NCBI GenBank assembly: GCA_021783515.1
Contig: JAJXTV010000007.1
Span: forward strand, 1-64,000
Source of the DNA: Nitrospirota bacterium
Lineage (GTDB): Bacteria > Nitrospirota > Thermodesulfovibrionia > Thermodesulfovibrionales > UBA6898
Reading direction: 5' to 3'
DNA length: 64,000 nt
A program made the translations under genes and the position numbers. The notes under the pieces were generated by a model, which saw only the letters and a list, made by a program, of their open reading frames with translations, had not been told where the DNA came from and ran no database searches. The stretch's first letter is position 1. The number at the start of each line of letters is the position of its first letter. This document shows, piece by piece, positions 52,146 through 60,164 of this stretch.

Positions 52146-52315
52146 TCATAGTACGCCGGCAGGGGCGGAAGCAAGGAAAGCCCTCGCCACGTCGCACTGT
52201 CTGGCCCCAAGGGTTATCACGTAGTTGTTGCAGATTATCGAGGAAGAGGGGGTCTCACCGTCGGCCCCCCCGGCAGCGCGACAAAGATCAGGCATAGGAT
52301 CACAATGGGTTTCAC
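52146..52315 (-). pseudogene. Small secreted Cys-containing protein, frameshifted in a G7 tract
   Basis: GTG 52315 with GGAGAG upstream opens a signal-peptide frame (KPIVILCLIFVALPGG). It runs into the homopolymer 52265-52271 (7 G on the minus strand). The continuation ADGETPSSSIICNNYVITLG to the stop at 52146 is in a different frame; one extra G would join them into a 56-residue exported peptide. It could be a real frameshift, phase variation or a sequencing error. Confidence 0.5.
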
Positions 52316-52376
52316 GATTTCTCTCCGCTTCGAATATATCACGACGGGCCGGTCTTGGCAACGCAGGAAGCGGATG

Positions 52377-52407
52377 AAAAAAAGGGCGGGCGCCGCCGCC
52401 CGCCCTT
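52377..52407 (-). terminator. Intrinsic terminator of the IPTL-CTERM protein gene
   Basis: AAGGGCGGGCG/CGCCCGCCCTT, an 11-bp stem with a 4-base loop, followed on the minus strand by a T run. Confidence 0.9.
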
Positions 52408-52426
52408 CCCTCTATCGCGAAGGGAA

Positions 52427-53260
52427 TCAGTCGGCCCTTGCAGTCTTCTTCCTTAAATAGCAAACCGAGACAAATCCGGCAAGGAGAACAAAGACTATCA
52501 TGCCCCACTCGTTCATCGCCGGCACTGACGGGACGCTCCCCTGGGAAGCGGCGAAGCTCAGGATATTGGCGCGGAGATTATGGGCTTCCGGCTGGGGCAA
52601 TTGAAAATTGTCTGTCGTCATCCCGCCGAACATCACAAAGCCGCTTCCAACCTTGAGCTGCGCAAGCACCGAACGGCTGTTCTCATTATTTATGACCGAC
52701 GTAATACCGCCCCCGCTCACCGTAGCATGCGCGAACGCAGAACCCGTATAGGAAGTAACAACGGGGGTAAAGGGGCCAAGGAATATCGGATGTGTCGGGG
52801 TTACAGCTGTAGCGGAAGTCCCGAAATCCTGATAGGTCAAGGTCACCCCGAAACCGAAGCTCATCCCGTCTCCTACGTTAGGCGCCGAGTTAAGAAAGAG
52901 CGCTCCGCCGCCGTTCACCCATGAGCTGATGGCTGCGCTGTTGGCGGTAAGAAAGCCCTCCATGATATCGGCACATTCGTCGCCGCCGTCCATATAGATG
53001 AACCGATAGCCAGACGACAAAAGCGTCCCCGCGTTCACGGTCTCGAAGCGGAGGGCGTCCCAGTTGCCCGCCCCGAAGGCCATGTCCATGGCGCCTTCGT
53101 TCGTCGTCTCGCTCCACGGAACGCTGTTACAGGTCACGTATGCGTTCTGCGCCGCTTCAGCCGAAGCGGGAGCAAACGACGTGACCGTCAGGGCAACGAA
53201 AAATACCGTGACGGACGCAAGAAATATCGAAAACCCCTTCTTTTTCAAAATCTTTGACAT
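52427..53260 (-). CDS. Exported protein with IPTL-CTERM-like sorting tail
   Basis: 277 residues. The N-terminal signal segment (about 8-36) is followed by a body with DWDALRFET-like and DGGDECADIMEGFLTANSAA stretches, resembling a ThuA/GATase-like exported domain. The C-terminus PAMNEWGMIVFVLLAGFVSV followed by CYLRKKTARAD is the W-x-hydrophobic-helix-basic pattern of IPTL-CTERM/exosortase-type sorting signals (known tails begin IPTLSEWG). No exosortase gene is in the window. It is terminated by a strong hairpin. Confidence 0.75.
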   Translation of the reverse strand: MSKILKKKGFSIFLASVTVFFVALTVTSFAPASAEAAQNAYVTCNSVPWSETTNEGAMDMAFGAGNWDALRFETVNAGTLLSSGYRFIYMDGGDECADIMEGFLTANSAAISSWVNGGGALFLNSAPNVGDGMSFGFGVTLTYQDFGTSATAVTPTHPIFLGPFTPVVTSYTGSAFAHATVSGGGITSVINNENSRSVLAQLKVGSGFVMFGGMTTDNFQLPQPEAHNLRANILSFAASQGSVPSVPAMNEWGMIVFVLLAGFVSVCYLRKKTARAD

Positions 53261-53350
53261 ACAAACCCCCTTTGCATAGAAAATGATTAAAAATATTTAA
53301 TCAAAAAAGGAATATTTTGTCAACGGCAAACTGGCCGCCGCCCTCGCCGG

Positions 53351-54109
53351 CTATACGGTTATCCGCTCCTTTTCCGTATAGACGTTCATGCGGTCGCCCC
53401 GGACGAAGCCGACTACGGTGATGCCGGCCATAGCCGCAAAATCGACCGCCAGGCTCGTCGGCGCGGCACGGCTGACGAGCACCGGCACCCTTGCCGCCGC
53501 GCACTTGTTTACGATCTCCGACGAGAGGCGTCCGCTTGCCAGAAGGATCTTTCCCCCAAACGGAATATTTTCGAGGAGGCAATATCCGACCACCTTATCG
53601 ACCGCGTTATGCCGGCCGATGTCCTCGGCAAAGGCAAGGACCTTCTTCCCGTCGGTAAGCGCCGCGCTGTGCGCGCCGCCGGTGAGTTTGTAGGCGGCGG
53701 ACCTGTGCTGAAACTCCCTGAATAGCTCCCTGATGACCCCGGCGGCAAACGTAACGTTGTCGGTCACTTTCACGGCCTCCCGGCGGCCGAAGCTCACACC
53801 TCCGCCGCAGCCGGAGGTGATGATCTTCTCCCCTTCCCGGACGGCGCCGTCCGCCGGGATATCGACCGATATCTCTTCCCCGTATTCTATCGCCATCCTC
53901 TCGGCGCACCAGTCTCCCGATATGAGCGCTTCATTGTAGAGGAAGCCGGCCACGAATTCCCGCACCATCGTCGGGCTGCAATACAGGCTGAGCAGGGCCT
54001 TGCCGTTGACCGATATCCTGATCTTCTTCTCGACCGCGACAAGGTCGTCCGCGGACTGCGAAGAGTCGCCGGTGATCCTCACGATCGGTATCCTGCGGTA
54101 GGGCTCCAT
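53351..54109 (-). CDS. fdhD: Formate dehydrogenase sulfurtransferase FdhD
   Basis: About 252 residues. FdhD moves sulfur from IscS to the molybdenum cofactor of formate dehydrogenase. Visible: VEKKIRISVNGKALLSLYCS, EFVAGFLYNEALI, the Cys motif ITSCGCGG-like (here TSGCGGGVSFG), TGGAHSAALTDG and EDIGRHNAVDKVVG. The start is ATG 54109; an upstream TTG at 54178 would add residues with a tandem DWRGE/DWRGA duplication. The enzyme it serves is probably the selenoprotein encoded 6 kb away. Confidence 0.93.
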   Translation of the reverse strand: MEPYRRIPIVRITGDSSQSADDLVAVEKKIRISVNGKALLSLYCSPTMVREFVAGFLYNEALISGDWCAERMAIEYGEEISVDIPADGAVREGEKIITSGCGGGVSFGRREAVKVTDNVTFAAGVIRELFREFQHRSAAYKLTGGAHSAALTDGKKVLAFAEDIGRHNAVDKVVGYCLLENIPFGGKILLASGRLSSEIVNKCAAARVPVLVSRAAPTSLAVDFAAMAGITVVGFVRGDRMNVYTEKERITV

Positions 54110-54213
54110 ACGACAGTTTACCAGAGAAGCTCCACGCCAGTCTTCTCCACGCCAATCTGCTTGACTTTCTTCTGCCAAGACACTTAATATTTCAGGTACC
54201 GGTTTTTTCAGAT

Positions 54214-54290
<77 letters not shown>

Positions 54291-54907
54291 TTTCCCTCAC
54301 CTCCGGGAGGCGGTATGTTTTCCGTTGTCGCACACTCCTTTCGCCTTCTGTTTCTACTCGCCCCCCTCGCGCTAACTCTCTCCCCGGCGATGCTGGGCCT
54401 TCTTTGGGAGGAATTGACGTTGAATGATGGTTTTAGAGAAAAAAGCTCCGTCTTACTCCGTCTAACCACGTGTGAGATGCTTCTCGCGCCCCCCTTCCTG
54501 GCCGATAACCAGAAGGGGTTTCAGGGCGAGCCGGCCGGCTCTTTCGAGCAATAATAGCTTGACGCCCGCCTTGGCCTAAGGCCTTTCTCTTCATTTTACC
54601 AGAGCCTCCGAAACTGAAATGTGATCTTGCAGGGAAAGAGGAAAACCATACGTATAGGAGATGTGATGATGGGATAGCGATAATCAAAGGAAAAGAAAGC
54701 GGCTGAAGAATCCTTAAAGGAAGTGCAGACTATTGGACGTCATTTGACTAAATATGCCCAAAAATATTGGCTAACTGGGCAGCACTACCGTTGCATTCAC
54801 TCGCAACTAGTCCTATGGTGGAATCAAAGAGAAAGAGATGTTAACGAAGAACAACGGACCTTTAGGGCATGGGCAATGTTTTCTCATGCAGCGAAAGGAG
54901 GACAATT
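54291..54907. other. 617-base stretch without a recognised gene
   Basis: 54291-54590 is GC-rich with a CTCCGGGAG dyad. 54600-54880 becomes AT-rich, unlike the flanks. A plus-strand frame with codons like a real protein runs about 54690-54965 (KYAQKYWLTGQHYRC) but has no good start and no known family. It ends inside the next gene. It may be a foreign remnant beside tRNA-Pro. Confidence 0.4.
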
Positions 54908-55357
54908 ATGTTTCCAGGGAAACAAAGAATTTCGCATGAAATGGGTAACATCCCAACTCTGCTGATCGTTTTGGCTGCCGCCGCGATGCTCGTTCCTGTT
55001 GCCGCGCTCGCGGGGGTAAACGTCAACATCGGCATCGGTCTGCCGCCGCCTATCGTGGCTGCGCCGCCCGACGTAGTAGTCCTGCCGGGCGTGCCCGGTG
55101 TCTATGTGGCCCCCGACTTGGGCGTGGATCTCTACTTCTGGAATGGTTGGTGGTGGCGGCCATGGGAAGGCCGCTGGTACCGCTCACGTCATTACGACAG
55201 GGACTGGCGCTTTTACCGGCATGGCGTCCCGCGCTTTTACAATCGCGTAGACCCGGGATGGAGAGGGTACTACAGGGACCACCGTTGGAATGAGCGCCCC
55301 TGGAACTACCGGCGGATTCCTCACCGTGAGTTCGAACATCGACACTATCGGCGGTAG
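54908..55357 (+). CDS. Exported Trp/Arg/Pro-rich protein
   Basis: 149 residues. AAAGGAGG at 54895-54902 fixes ATG 54908. A signal segment (TLLIVLAAAAMLVPVAALAG) is followed by GIGLPPPIVAAPPDVVVLPG and then a Trp/Tyr/Arg-rich half (YFWNGWWWRPWEGRWYRSRH). Such exported YxWxxW-type proteins are common in deltaproteobacteria and Nitrospirota near envelope-stress genes; their function is unknown. Confidence 0.7.
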   Translation: MFPGKQRISHEMGNIPTLLIVLAAAAMLVPVAALAGVNVNIGIGLPPPIVAAPPDVVVLPGVPGVYVAPDLGVDLYFWNGWWWRPWEGRWYRSRHYDRDWRFYRHGVPRFYNRVDPGWRGYYRDHRWNERPWNYRRIPHREFEHRHYRR

Positions 55358-55444
55358 TACTGGCCGGCCGGGCGACTGAACCGCTTCTGATGAGGGGTCG
55401 CGGCAGAAGCCCGGTCGGTCGTGAAGAAAGAGGAGGTGGAAACT

Positions 55445-56434
55445 ATGTTTACCATGCGCAAAACAATATCAGTTGCAAGGGATGAGAAGATAAAGATTCT
55501 GTCAGTAGTATTAACGGCGGTTCTGGTGATGCTTCTGGCAATGGCCGGGAGTGCCCAGGCCTTTACGATTACCGGCAAGGTCGTGTCGATCGACCGGGGT
55601 CAAAAGACGCTCGGCGTCGCCGCTTATTACGGGCCTGATGTGGGTGCGCTCTCGTATAACGGAGGACCTGATCGCCTGAATACATTCGCCCTTAAGCATG
55701 GCGCAAAGGTTATGAAAGGGACCGAGTCCTTGCACTTCGGAGATATTCGGGTCGGCGACTGGGTCACTGTCGACTATTACCAGTCGGGCAGCGGGCTCGT
55801 AGTGGCTGACGGAATAACGATCACAACGCCTCCGAAGGCCTATCTGGAATCGGCCGGCGTATTCTCCATTCCGGGACAGGTAGTTGCTGTCGACAGGGAT
55901 GCAAGGACGCTCACTCTTGACACTTCATACTATTACGGTCCGTCCTCCAGGGGTTCAGGGACGGTGGAAGTGTTTGCCATGAACAGGGACGTCGTAGTCA
56001 TGAGGGGCAATGAGCCGAGGGACTTTCGCGACATCAGGACAGGCGATTGGGTCACCATCACCTATCACCAGTCGGGCAGCGGTCGGATAGCGGCCGACGA
56101 TATCGCGATTACCGCTCCTCCTGCTCCCTTCCTGAGTGAAAACGCCCGGATGTTCTCGATCCCGGGAAAGGTCGTCGCAATTGACAGGGACGCACGGTCT
56201 CTCACTCTGGATCCCTCCTATTGTTACGGCGGCGAGGTCCGGGGCTTGCGGGTATTCGCGCTGAACAAAGGGACCGTAATCATGATGGGCAATGAGTCCA
56301 GGGATTTCAGAGACGTCAGGGTCGGCGATTGGGTCACCGTCAACTTCCACGAGGACGTCGGCGGGCTCGTCGTCACGGACGGCATCGCCTTCACTTCGCC
56401 TGAGTTCCTGAGGTGCTCCGGGATGCGGGGCTAA
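55445..56434 (+). CDS. Exported protein with three tandem DUF5666-like domains
   Basis: 329 residues. GAGGAGG before ATG 55445. A signal segment (about 18-40) is followed by three repeats of about 95 residues. Each opens F(T/S)I.G.VV.(I/V)DR, passes through (V/M)MKG-like (KVMKGTESLHFGDIRVGDWV, VVMRGNEPRDFRDIRTGDWV, VIMMGNESRDFRDVRVGDWV) and ends in ADGI-I. The units resemble the DUF5666 beta-barrel. Binding partner unknown. A terminator follows at 56506. Confidence 0.75.
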   Translation: MFTMRKTISVARDEKIKILSVVLTAVLVMLLAMAGSAQAFTITGKVVSIDRGQKTLGVAAYYGPDVGALSYNGGPDRLNTFALKHGAKVMKGTESLHFGDIRVGDWVTVDYYQSGSGLVVADGITITTPPKAYLESAGVFSIPGQVVAVDRDARTLTLDTSYYYGPSSRGSGTVEVFAMNRDVVVMRGNEPRDFRDIRTGDWVTITYHQSGSGRIAADDIAITAPPAPFLSENARMFSIPGKVVAIDRDARSLTLDPSYCYGGEVRGLRVFALNKGTVIMMGNESRDFRDVRVGDWVTVNFHEDVGGLVVTDGIAFTSPEFLRCSGMRG

Positions 56435-56484
56435 CCTCGGTCGACCGGGGAGGCGCCCGGCGCTCATAACGCGCGTCTCCCCGA

Positions 56485-56793
56485 TTAAAGCGGCGGTCGG
56501 TCGAAGTAGATACCCGCGGTTAGGCTGCGGATATCTACTTTCTTTTGCGGACCGGTCGAGCGGGAGTACAGGGGGGTCGTCACGTTCGGATCGCCCGCGG
56601 CCTCACGTCGATTCTCGACGGTCATCTCGTTCTTCACGTCTTTCACGCCGCAAATGTCGCTCGCTGGTTTGGGAACCAAATCTTTTTCCGCTGCGTTGTC
56701 GGTTCTGCCGCTTGCCCTTACTACGCCGTCCGTTGTCCTGACCTTCGTATTTTTCGCACTGGTGGCCATGCGAACCCAAACCTGTCTGTTCAT
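56485..56793 (-). pseudogene. Truncated BON-domain protein
   Basis: The central part, NTKVRTTDGVVRASGRTDNA then SDICGVKDVKNEMTVEN, is the second half of a BON (osmotically induced Y type) domain. The signal peptide and first half are missing, and several conserved positions are substituted. The C-terminal codons run through the plus-strand terminator hairpin of the neighbouring gene, so the frame's end is not protein-derived. It follows the PLD gene by 28 bases on the same strand. Confidence 0.55.
56506..56545 (+). terminator. Intrinsic terminator of the DUF5666-like gene
   Basis: GTAGATACCCGC and GCGGATATCTAC pair over 12 positions (one G-T) around a 9-base loop, followed by TTTCTTTT. An additional GGGGAG/CTCCCC dyad lies just before it. 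Confidence 0.8.
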
Positions 56794-56821
56794 CGTCCGT
56801 TACGCAAGACACAACTGCAAG

Positions 56822-58204
56822 CTACAGCCAGTGCAAAAATAGATGCGAAAGCCACTCCCTGATCCTGGGAAACAGGGGCCTTTTTCCCCACTCTCCCAGG
56901 CGGACCTCTTTGGACTCCCGGAGGTCGTCCTGGAACATCTTTTCCACTTCCGCTGAGAACGGCCGGCTCAGAATGATCGCATTATCTTCATTGTTGTTGA
57001 GGAAGCTCCAGAAGTCCATATTGGTGGACCCGACGGTCGCCCAGACTCCGTCGATCACGGCGGTCTTTGCGTGCAGGATGGCCTTGTGCCGCTCATACAG
57101 CTTCACGCCTGCCCTGAGAAGATCGGAATAATAATATCTTCCCGCGTAGAAGGCCAGGGGGGAATCGCTTACACTGGGCAGGACGATTTTCACGTCGACG
57201 CCCCGGCCGGCCGCCTCGGTCAGCGCCGTCACCATCTGAGAGTCCGGGACAAAATAGGCGTTTGTAAGATGAGCGAAATTATCGGAAAACGTTACCGCCG
57301 AAACATACATGATGAAGGTGGTCCTGTTCATTTCGCCCGGAGTGCTTCCGACCACCTCGATCAAGTCTTTCCCCGTTTCCCTGAGAGGGGGGAAATAATC
57401 CCCGGCGGGAAGCTCAGGCCCCTTCTGTTGTTTCCATGTCTCGAGAAAAAGCTTCTGAAACTCGGCAACGGCAGGCCCTTCTATTTGGACATCCGTGTCT
57501 CTCCAGGGAATCCTACCCACTTCTTCCACGTCGCCTGATATCTCTCCGGAATATACCTGACTGACGTTAACTCCTCCGGTAATGGCGACTTTGCCGTCGA
57601 CGATCAGGATCTTCCGGTGATCGCGATGAGTCAGCCGCCATCTGCCATGGGCCTTCAGCGGATTCACGGGATTGAATTCGAGCACCTGAATCCCCCCTGC
57701 CCTCAGCCTGTCGAAGAAGGGTCCCGGCGTGCGAAAACTTCCGACGCTGTCATAGATCAGATTCACGGCGACCCCCTCGGACTTCTTCTGCAGCAGCAGA
57801 TCTGCAAATTTGCAGCCCATTTCGTCGTTGCTGATAATGAATGTTTCGACATTGATATGGTCTTTGGCATTACTGACGGCATCAAGCATGGCAGCGTATG
57901 CGGACGGCCCGTCGAGGAGCTTCACTTTGTTGCCCTTTATCAGAGGACTCCCCGTCACCGCCTCCATCACGCTGACTTGGCGCTCGAGCAGGTCCGTCGG
58001 GTCCACCGTACGCTTTAATCTCTCTATAAGGGCATGGCTCTGCTTCTGGGTCAAAAATCCTCTGGCCGACAGGATTTCAGGCGATTCCTCACCGCCGGAG
58101 GTCTCCTGAATCACCTGGGAGACCTTGGGAAGACTGGCGCAGCCGCTGCAGGCGAGCAGACAGCACACCAAAGAACACAACACAAGGGACTTAATAGTGC
58201 TCAT
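56822..58204 (-). CDS. Phospholipase D-family cardiolipin synthase-like lipoprotein
   Basis: 460 residues. A signal segment with a possible lipobox (LLACSGC) starts it. Two HKD motifs: THRDHRKILIVDGKVAITGG near residue 200 and RHKAILHAKTAVIDGVWATV near residue 385. Cardiolipin synthases condense two phosphatidylglycerols; an exported lipid-anchored PLD could instead act on phospholipids or nucleic acid. It belongs to a same-strand group with small stress-type membrane proteins. Confidence 0.85.
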   Translation of the reverse strand: MSTIKSLVLCSLVCCLLACSGCASLPKVSQVIQETSGGEESPEILSARGFLTQKQSHALIERLKRTVDPTDLLERQVSVMEAVTGSPLIKGNKVKLLDGPSAYAAMLDAVSNAKDHINVETFIISNDEMGCKFADLLLQKKSEGVAVNLIYDSVGSFRTPGPFFDRLRAGGIQVLEFNPVNPLKAHGRWRLTHRDHRKILIVDGKVAITGGVNVSQVYSGEISGDVEEVGRIPWRDTDVQIEGPAVAEFQKLFLETWKQQKGPELPAGDYFPPLRETGKDLIEVVGSTPGEMNRTTFIMYVSAVTFSDNFAHLTNAYFVPDSQMVTALTEAAGRGVDVKIVLPSVSDSPLAFYAGRYYYSDLLRAGVKLYERHKAILHAKTAVIDGVWATVGSTNMDFWSFLNNNEDNAIILSRPFSAEVEKMFQDDLRESKEVRLGEWGKRPLFPRIREWLSHLFLHWL

Positions 58205-58347
58205 GCAACTGCCGCGTTATCGTTAAATGTTCAGCCCTCAGTGCACTCTGAGTCGAAGATAGCAGTCGTAGTCGTGGGGGGAATCATAGTCATAGTAATA
58301 GTATCGCGCATGGCGAGTCCTCTCCTTCGATAGTAACATCTTTTCCT

Positions 58348-58470
58348 TCAAACGCCTGCGGACTGATGAGGATTCTTTTCGATCCGGGCATGCTGGATAT
58401 TGCTCATGTAATACCACACGCCGGCTCCCGCAGCGATAATTATCAAAATCACGACAAGCTTGCTGGACAT
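58348..58470 (-). CDS. Small membrane protein (40 aa)
   Basis: ATG 58470 with GAGGAG 4 bases before it. The product has one membrane helix (LVVILIIIAAGAGVWYYM) and a short basic His-containing tail. It lies between the PLD gene and a GlsB-like gene on the same strand. No family is recognised; size and setting fit a stress-induced small membrane protein. Confidence 0.6.
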   Translation of the reverse strand: MSSKLVVILIIIAAGAGVWYYMSNIQHARIEKNPHQSAGV

Positions 58471-58494
58471 TTTCTCCTCACTTACTGCAGATAG

Positions 58495-58740
58495 TTACGC
58501 CCTCTTGATAAGCCTGAGCAGAAATAGCAGTACGATGGCGCCGATCGTTGCGACGATCAGATTGCTGAGAAGTCCTCCCCCGGGGAAAAAGCCCAGGGTG
58601 CGAAAGAGGAACCCTCCGATTAATGCGCCGATTACGCCCACAATGATGTCGCCGATGACTCCGAACCCGCCGCCCCTCATCAACTTTCCCGCCAGCCACC
58701 CCGCAGCGAGGCCTATCAGTATGAACCATAGAAATGCCAT
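58495..58740 (-). CDS. GlsB/YeaQ/YmgE-type stress membrane protein
   Basis: 81 residues with three short hydrophobic helices. The family signature is AGWLAGKLMRGGGFGVIGDI with GALIGGFLF following. These proteins (once called transglycosylase-associated) rise under envelope stress; their molecular role is unclear. GGAGG lies before the ATG. Confidence 0.92.
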   Translation of the reverse strand: MAFLWFILIGLAAGWLAGKLMRGGGFGVIGDIIVGVIGALIGGFLFRTLGFFPGGGLLSNLIVATIGAIVLLFLLRLIKRA

Positions 58741-58877
58741 AGCGCCCTCCTTAACGCGCCATCAGGGGCACCGGTTGATTTGACCGTTTACCTTGTAGAC
58801 GCGCGCTCAATTTGAAAAAAAGAGCGAATGCGCTGACGGACAGCACACTCGCCTTATCCGTAATGCGGCATAGGGGT

Positions 58878-59204
58878 TCACTTCTTCTCTTCGATCTTAA
58901 GCAGGCTCTTGACGTGCTTCACTCCCCTTATTTTTCTGATTTTGTCGACCAGCCGGTCCTCTGTCTCCCGGCTGTTCACAAATCCCGTAAGCACCACCTC
59001 ACCCTGGGTCGTCTCCACGTCGATCTTGAGATAATGCGCCTGCGGATCTTTGATGATTATCGCGTTGGCTTCCGCAGTGATAGTGTTGTCATCGATATTT
59101 TCGCCCGCGGTCTCACCTGTCATGCTCGCGCATCCCGCAAATAAAACCAATCCCGCAACCAGGAGCACTGTCAGAAATAAAAGATACTTCGTTTCTCTTC
59201 TCAT
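58878..59204 (-). CDS. BON-domain lipoprotein
   Basis: About 108 residues. Lipobox LFAGCAS near residue 25, then one BON domain (DDNTITAEANAIIIKDP, VETTQGEVVLTGFVNS, RKIRGVKHVKSLLKI). BON proteins of the OsmY kind bind phospholipid in the periplasm under stress. AAGGAG before ATG 59204. It is the intact counterpart of the truncated BON fragment at 56485-56793. Confidence 0.88.
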   Translation of the reverse strand: MRRETKYLLFLTVLLVAGLVLFAGCASMTGETAGENIDDNTITAEANAIIIKDPQAHYLKIDVETTQGEVVLTGFVNSRETEDRLVDKIRKIRGVKHVKSLLKIEEKK

Positions 59205-59415
59205 GTCCCTTCTCCTTTGCCGGATGATCAATCACCCGTTTACATGGTTAATGAATCAAAAACCTTCCTGCATATTCACTGTATCATGCCTTTGAGCAAA
59301 GTCAACTGCCCTTAAGAACACTGCTGTCGACAACCGTTGTCCTCCTTTTCGTCTCTCCAGTGGGCTTGCCGCCGTCAAATGCGAAACCTCTTTTTCATGG
59401 GGTGGCATCGCTGCG

Positions 59416-59835
59416 CTATCTCTTGCCGGTAAACCGCGCGGTCGCGAACCAGGGCAATAAAAAAAGCGCGGGGAGAGGGGAAAAGAGGGTGCCCAAAACG
59501 ACCGAAAAACCGAAGCGCTGAGTGGGAGGGAAGCCGGACAATGTAAATATCGCGACGCCTGCGCAGACGACGCTCATAGAATAAAGGATAGGTTTCCATA
59601 GTCTCGAGCATACTTCTGCCGAGGCCTCCCGGGATCGCATGCTCCCCGTCGGGTGCTCCTGTGAAAAGATCCTGGAGATCAGCTGGTCGCTGCGAAGTTG
59701 AGGATCGTCGCTCGAAAAGAAAAAGTTTTCATCAACGCTCGGCCTGAAATCAAGGTAACAAAAAACGCAGAAGAGGGAAAAGGCGGTCAGGCCCGCCCAT
59801 CCGCCCTTCCTTGCAATTGCCCGCCATTTTGCCAT
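59416..59835 (-). pseudogene. MMPL/RND exporter with large in-frame internal deletion
   Basis: A 139-codon open frame. Residues about 1-60 are the N-terminus of an RND-superfamily exporter: one helix, then DFRPSVDENFFFSSDDPQL and LISRIF. Residues about 85-139 are its C-terminus: PILYSMSVVCAGVAIFTLSG, RFGFSVVLGTLFSPLPALFL. Intact members have 750 or more residues, so most of the transporter is missing although the frame stays open. A residual two-helix protein could still be made. Confidence 0.65.
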
Positions 59836-59904
59836 AATGGTGATGAAGTCAATTCTTTCAACAAGCGATAGATCGCCCCGGAATAACAAGGCCGTGAAGC
59901 CCCG

Positions 59905-60164
59905 TCAGAGGAAAAAGGTGCCTTTCACCCTGTCGTCGATGTCGCTCACTTCCCCCTTCACCCGTCTCCGCTGACGGTAATCAATAAAAAGTGATAGAAG
60001 CGTCCCTTTCCCTCCCCGGCATAGAGTGTGGCCCCGCCGCCTCCGGTGATAATCTCCGTAACCCCATCTATCGTGCTCCGGAGATACAAGTGCTCGTGGC
60101 CGACAAATACCGCAGTTGTTTCTGTGACAAATCTCCCCGCGCGCGCCCGCAAACATTCTCTCAT
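59905..60164 (-). pseudogene. C-terminal fragment of a metallophosphoesterase
   Basis: Just after fdhA, the frame reads AVFVGHEHLYLRSTIDGVTE then IITGGGGATLYAG, the final GHxHxY metal motif and Gly-rich end of calcineurin-like phosphoesterases. The rest of the catalytic domain is absent. The tail continues only after a frame change (VKGEVSDIDDRVKG), with the stop at 59905. Confidence 0.6.

Noticed and set aside
54690-54965. A possible coding frame (KYAQKYWLTGQHYRC...)
   Set aside because: Its start is weak, it overlaps the well-supported signal-peptide gene at 54908 in another frame, and no family is recognised; kept only as part of an intergenic entry.
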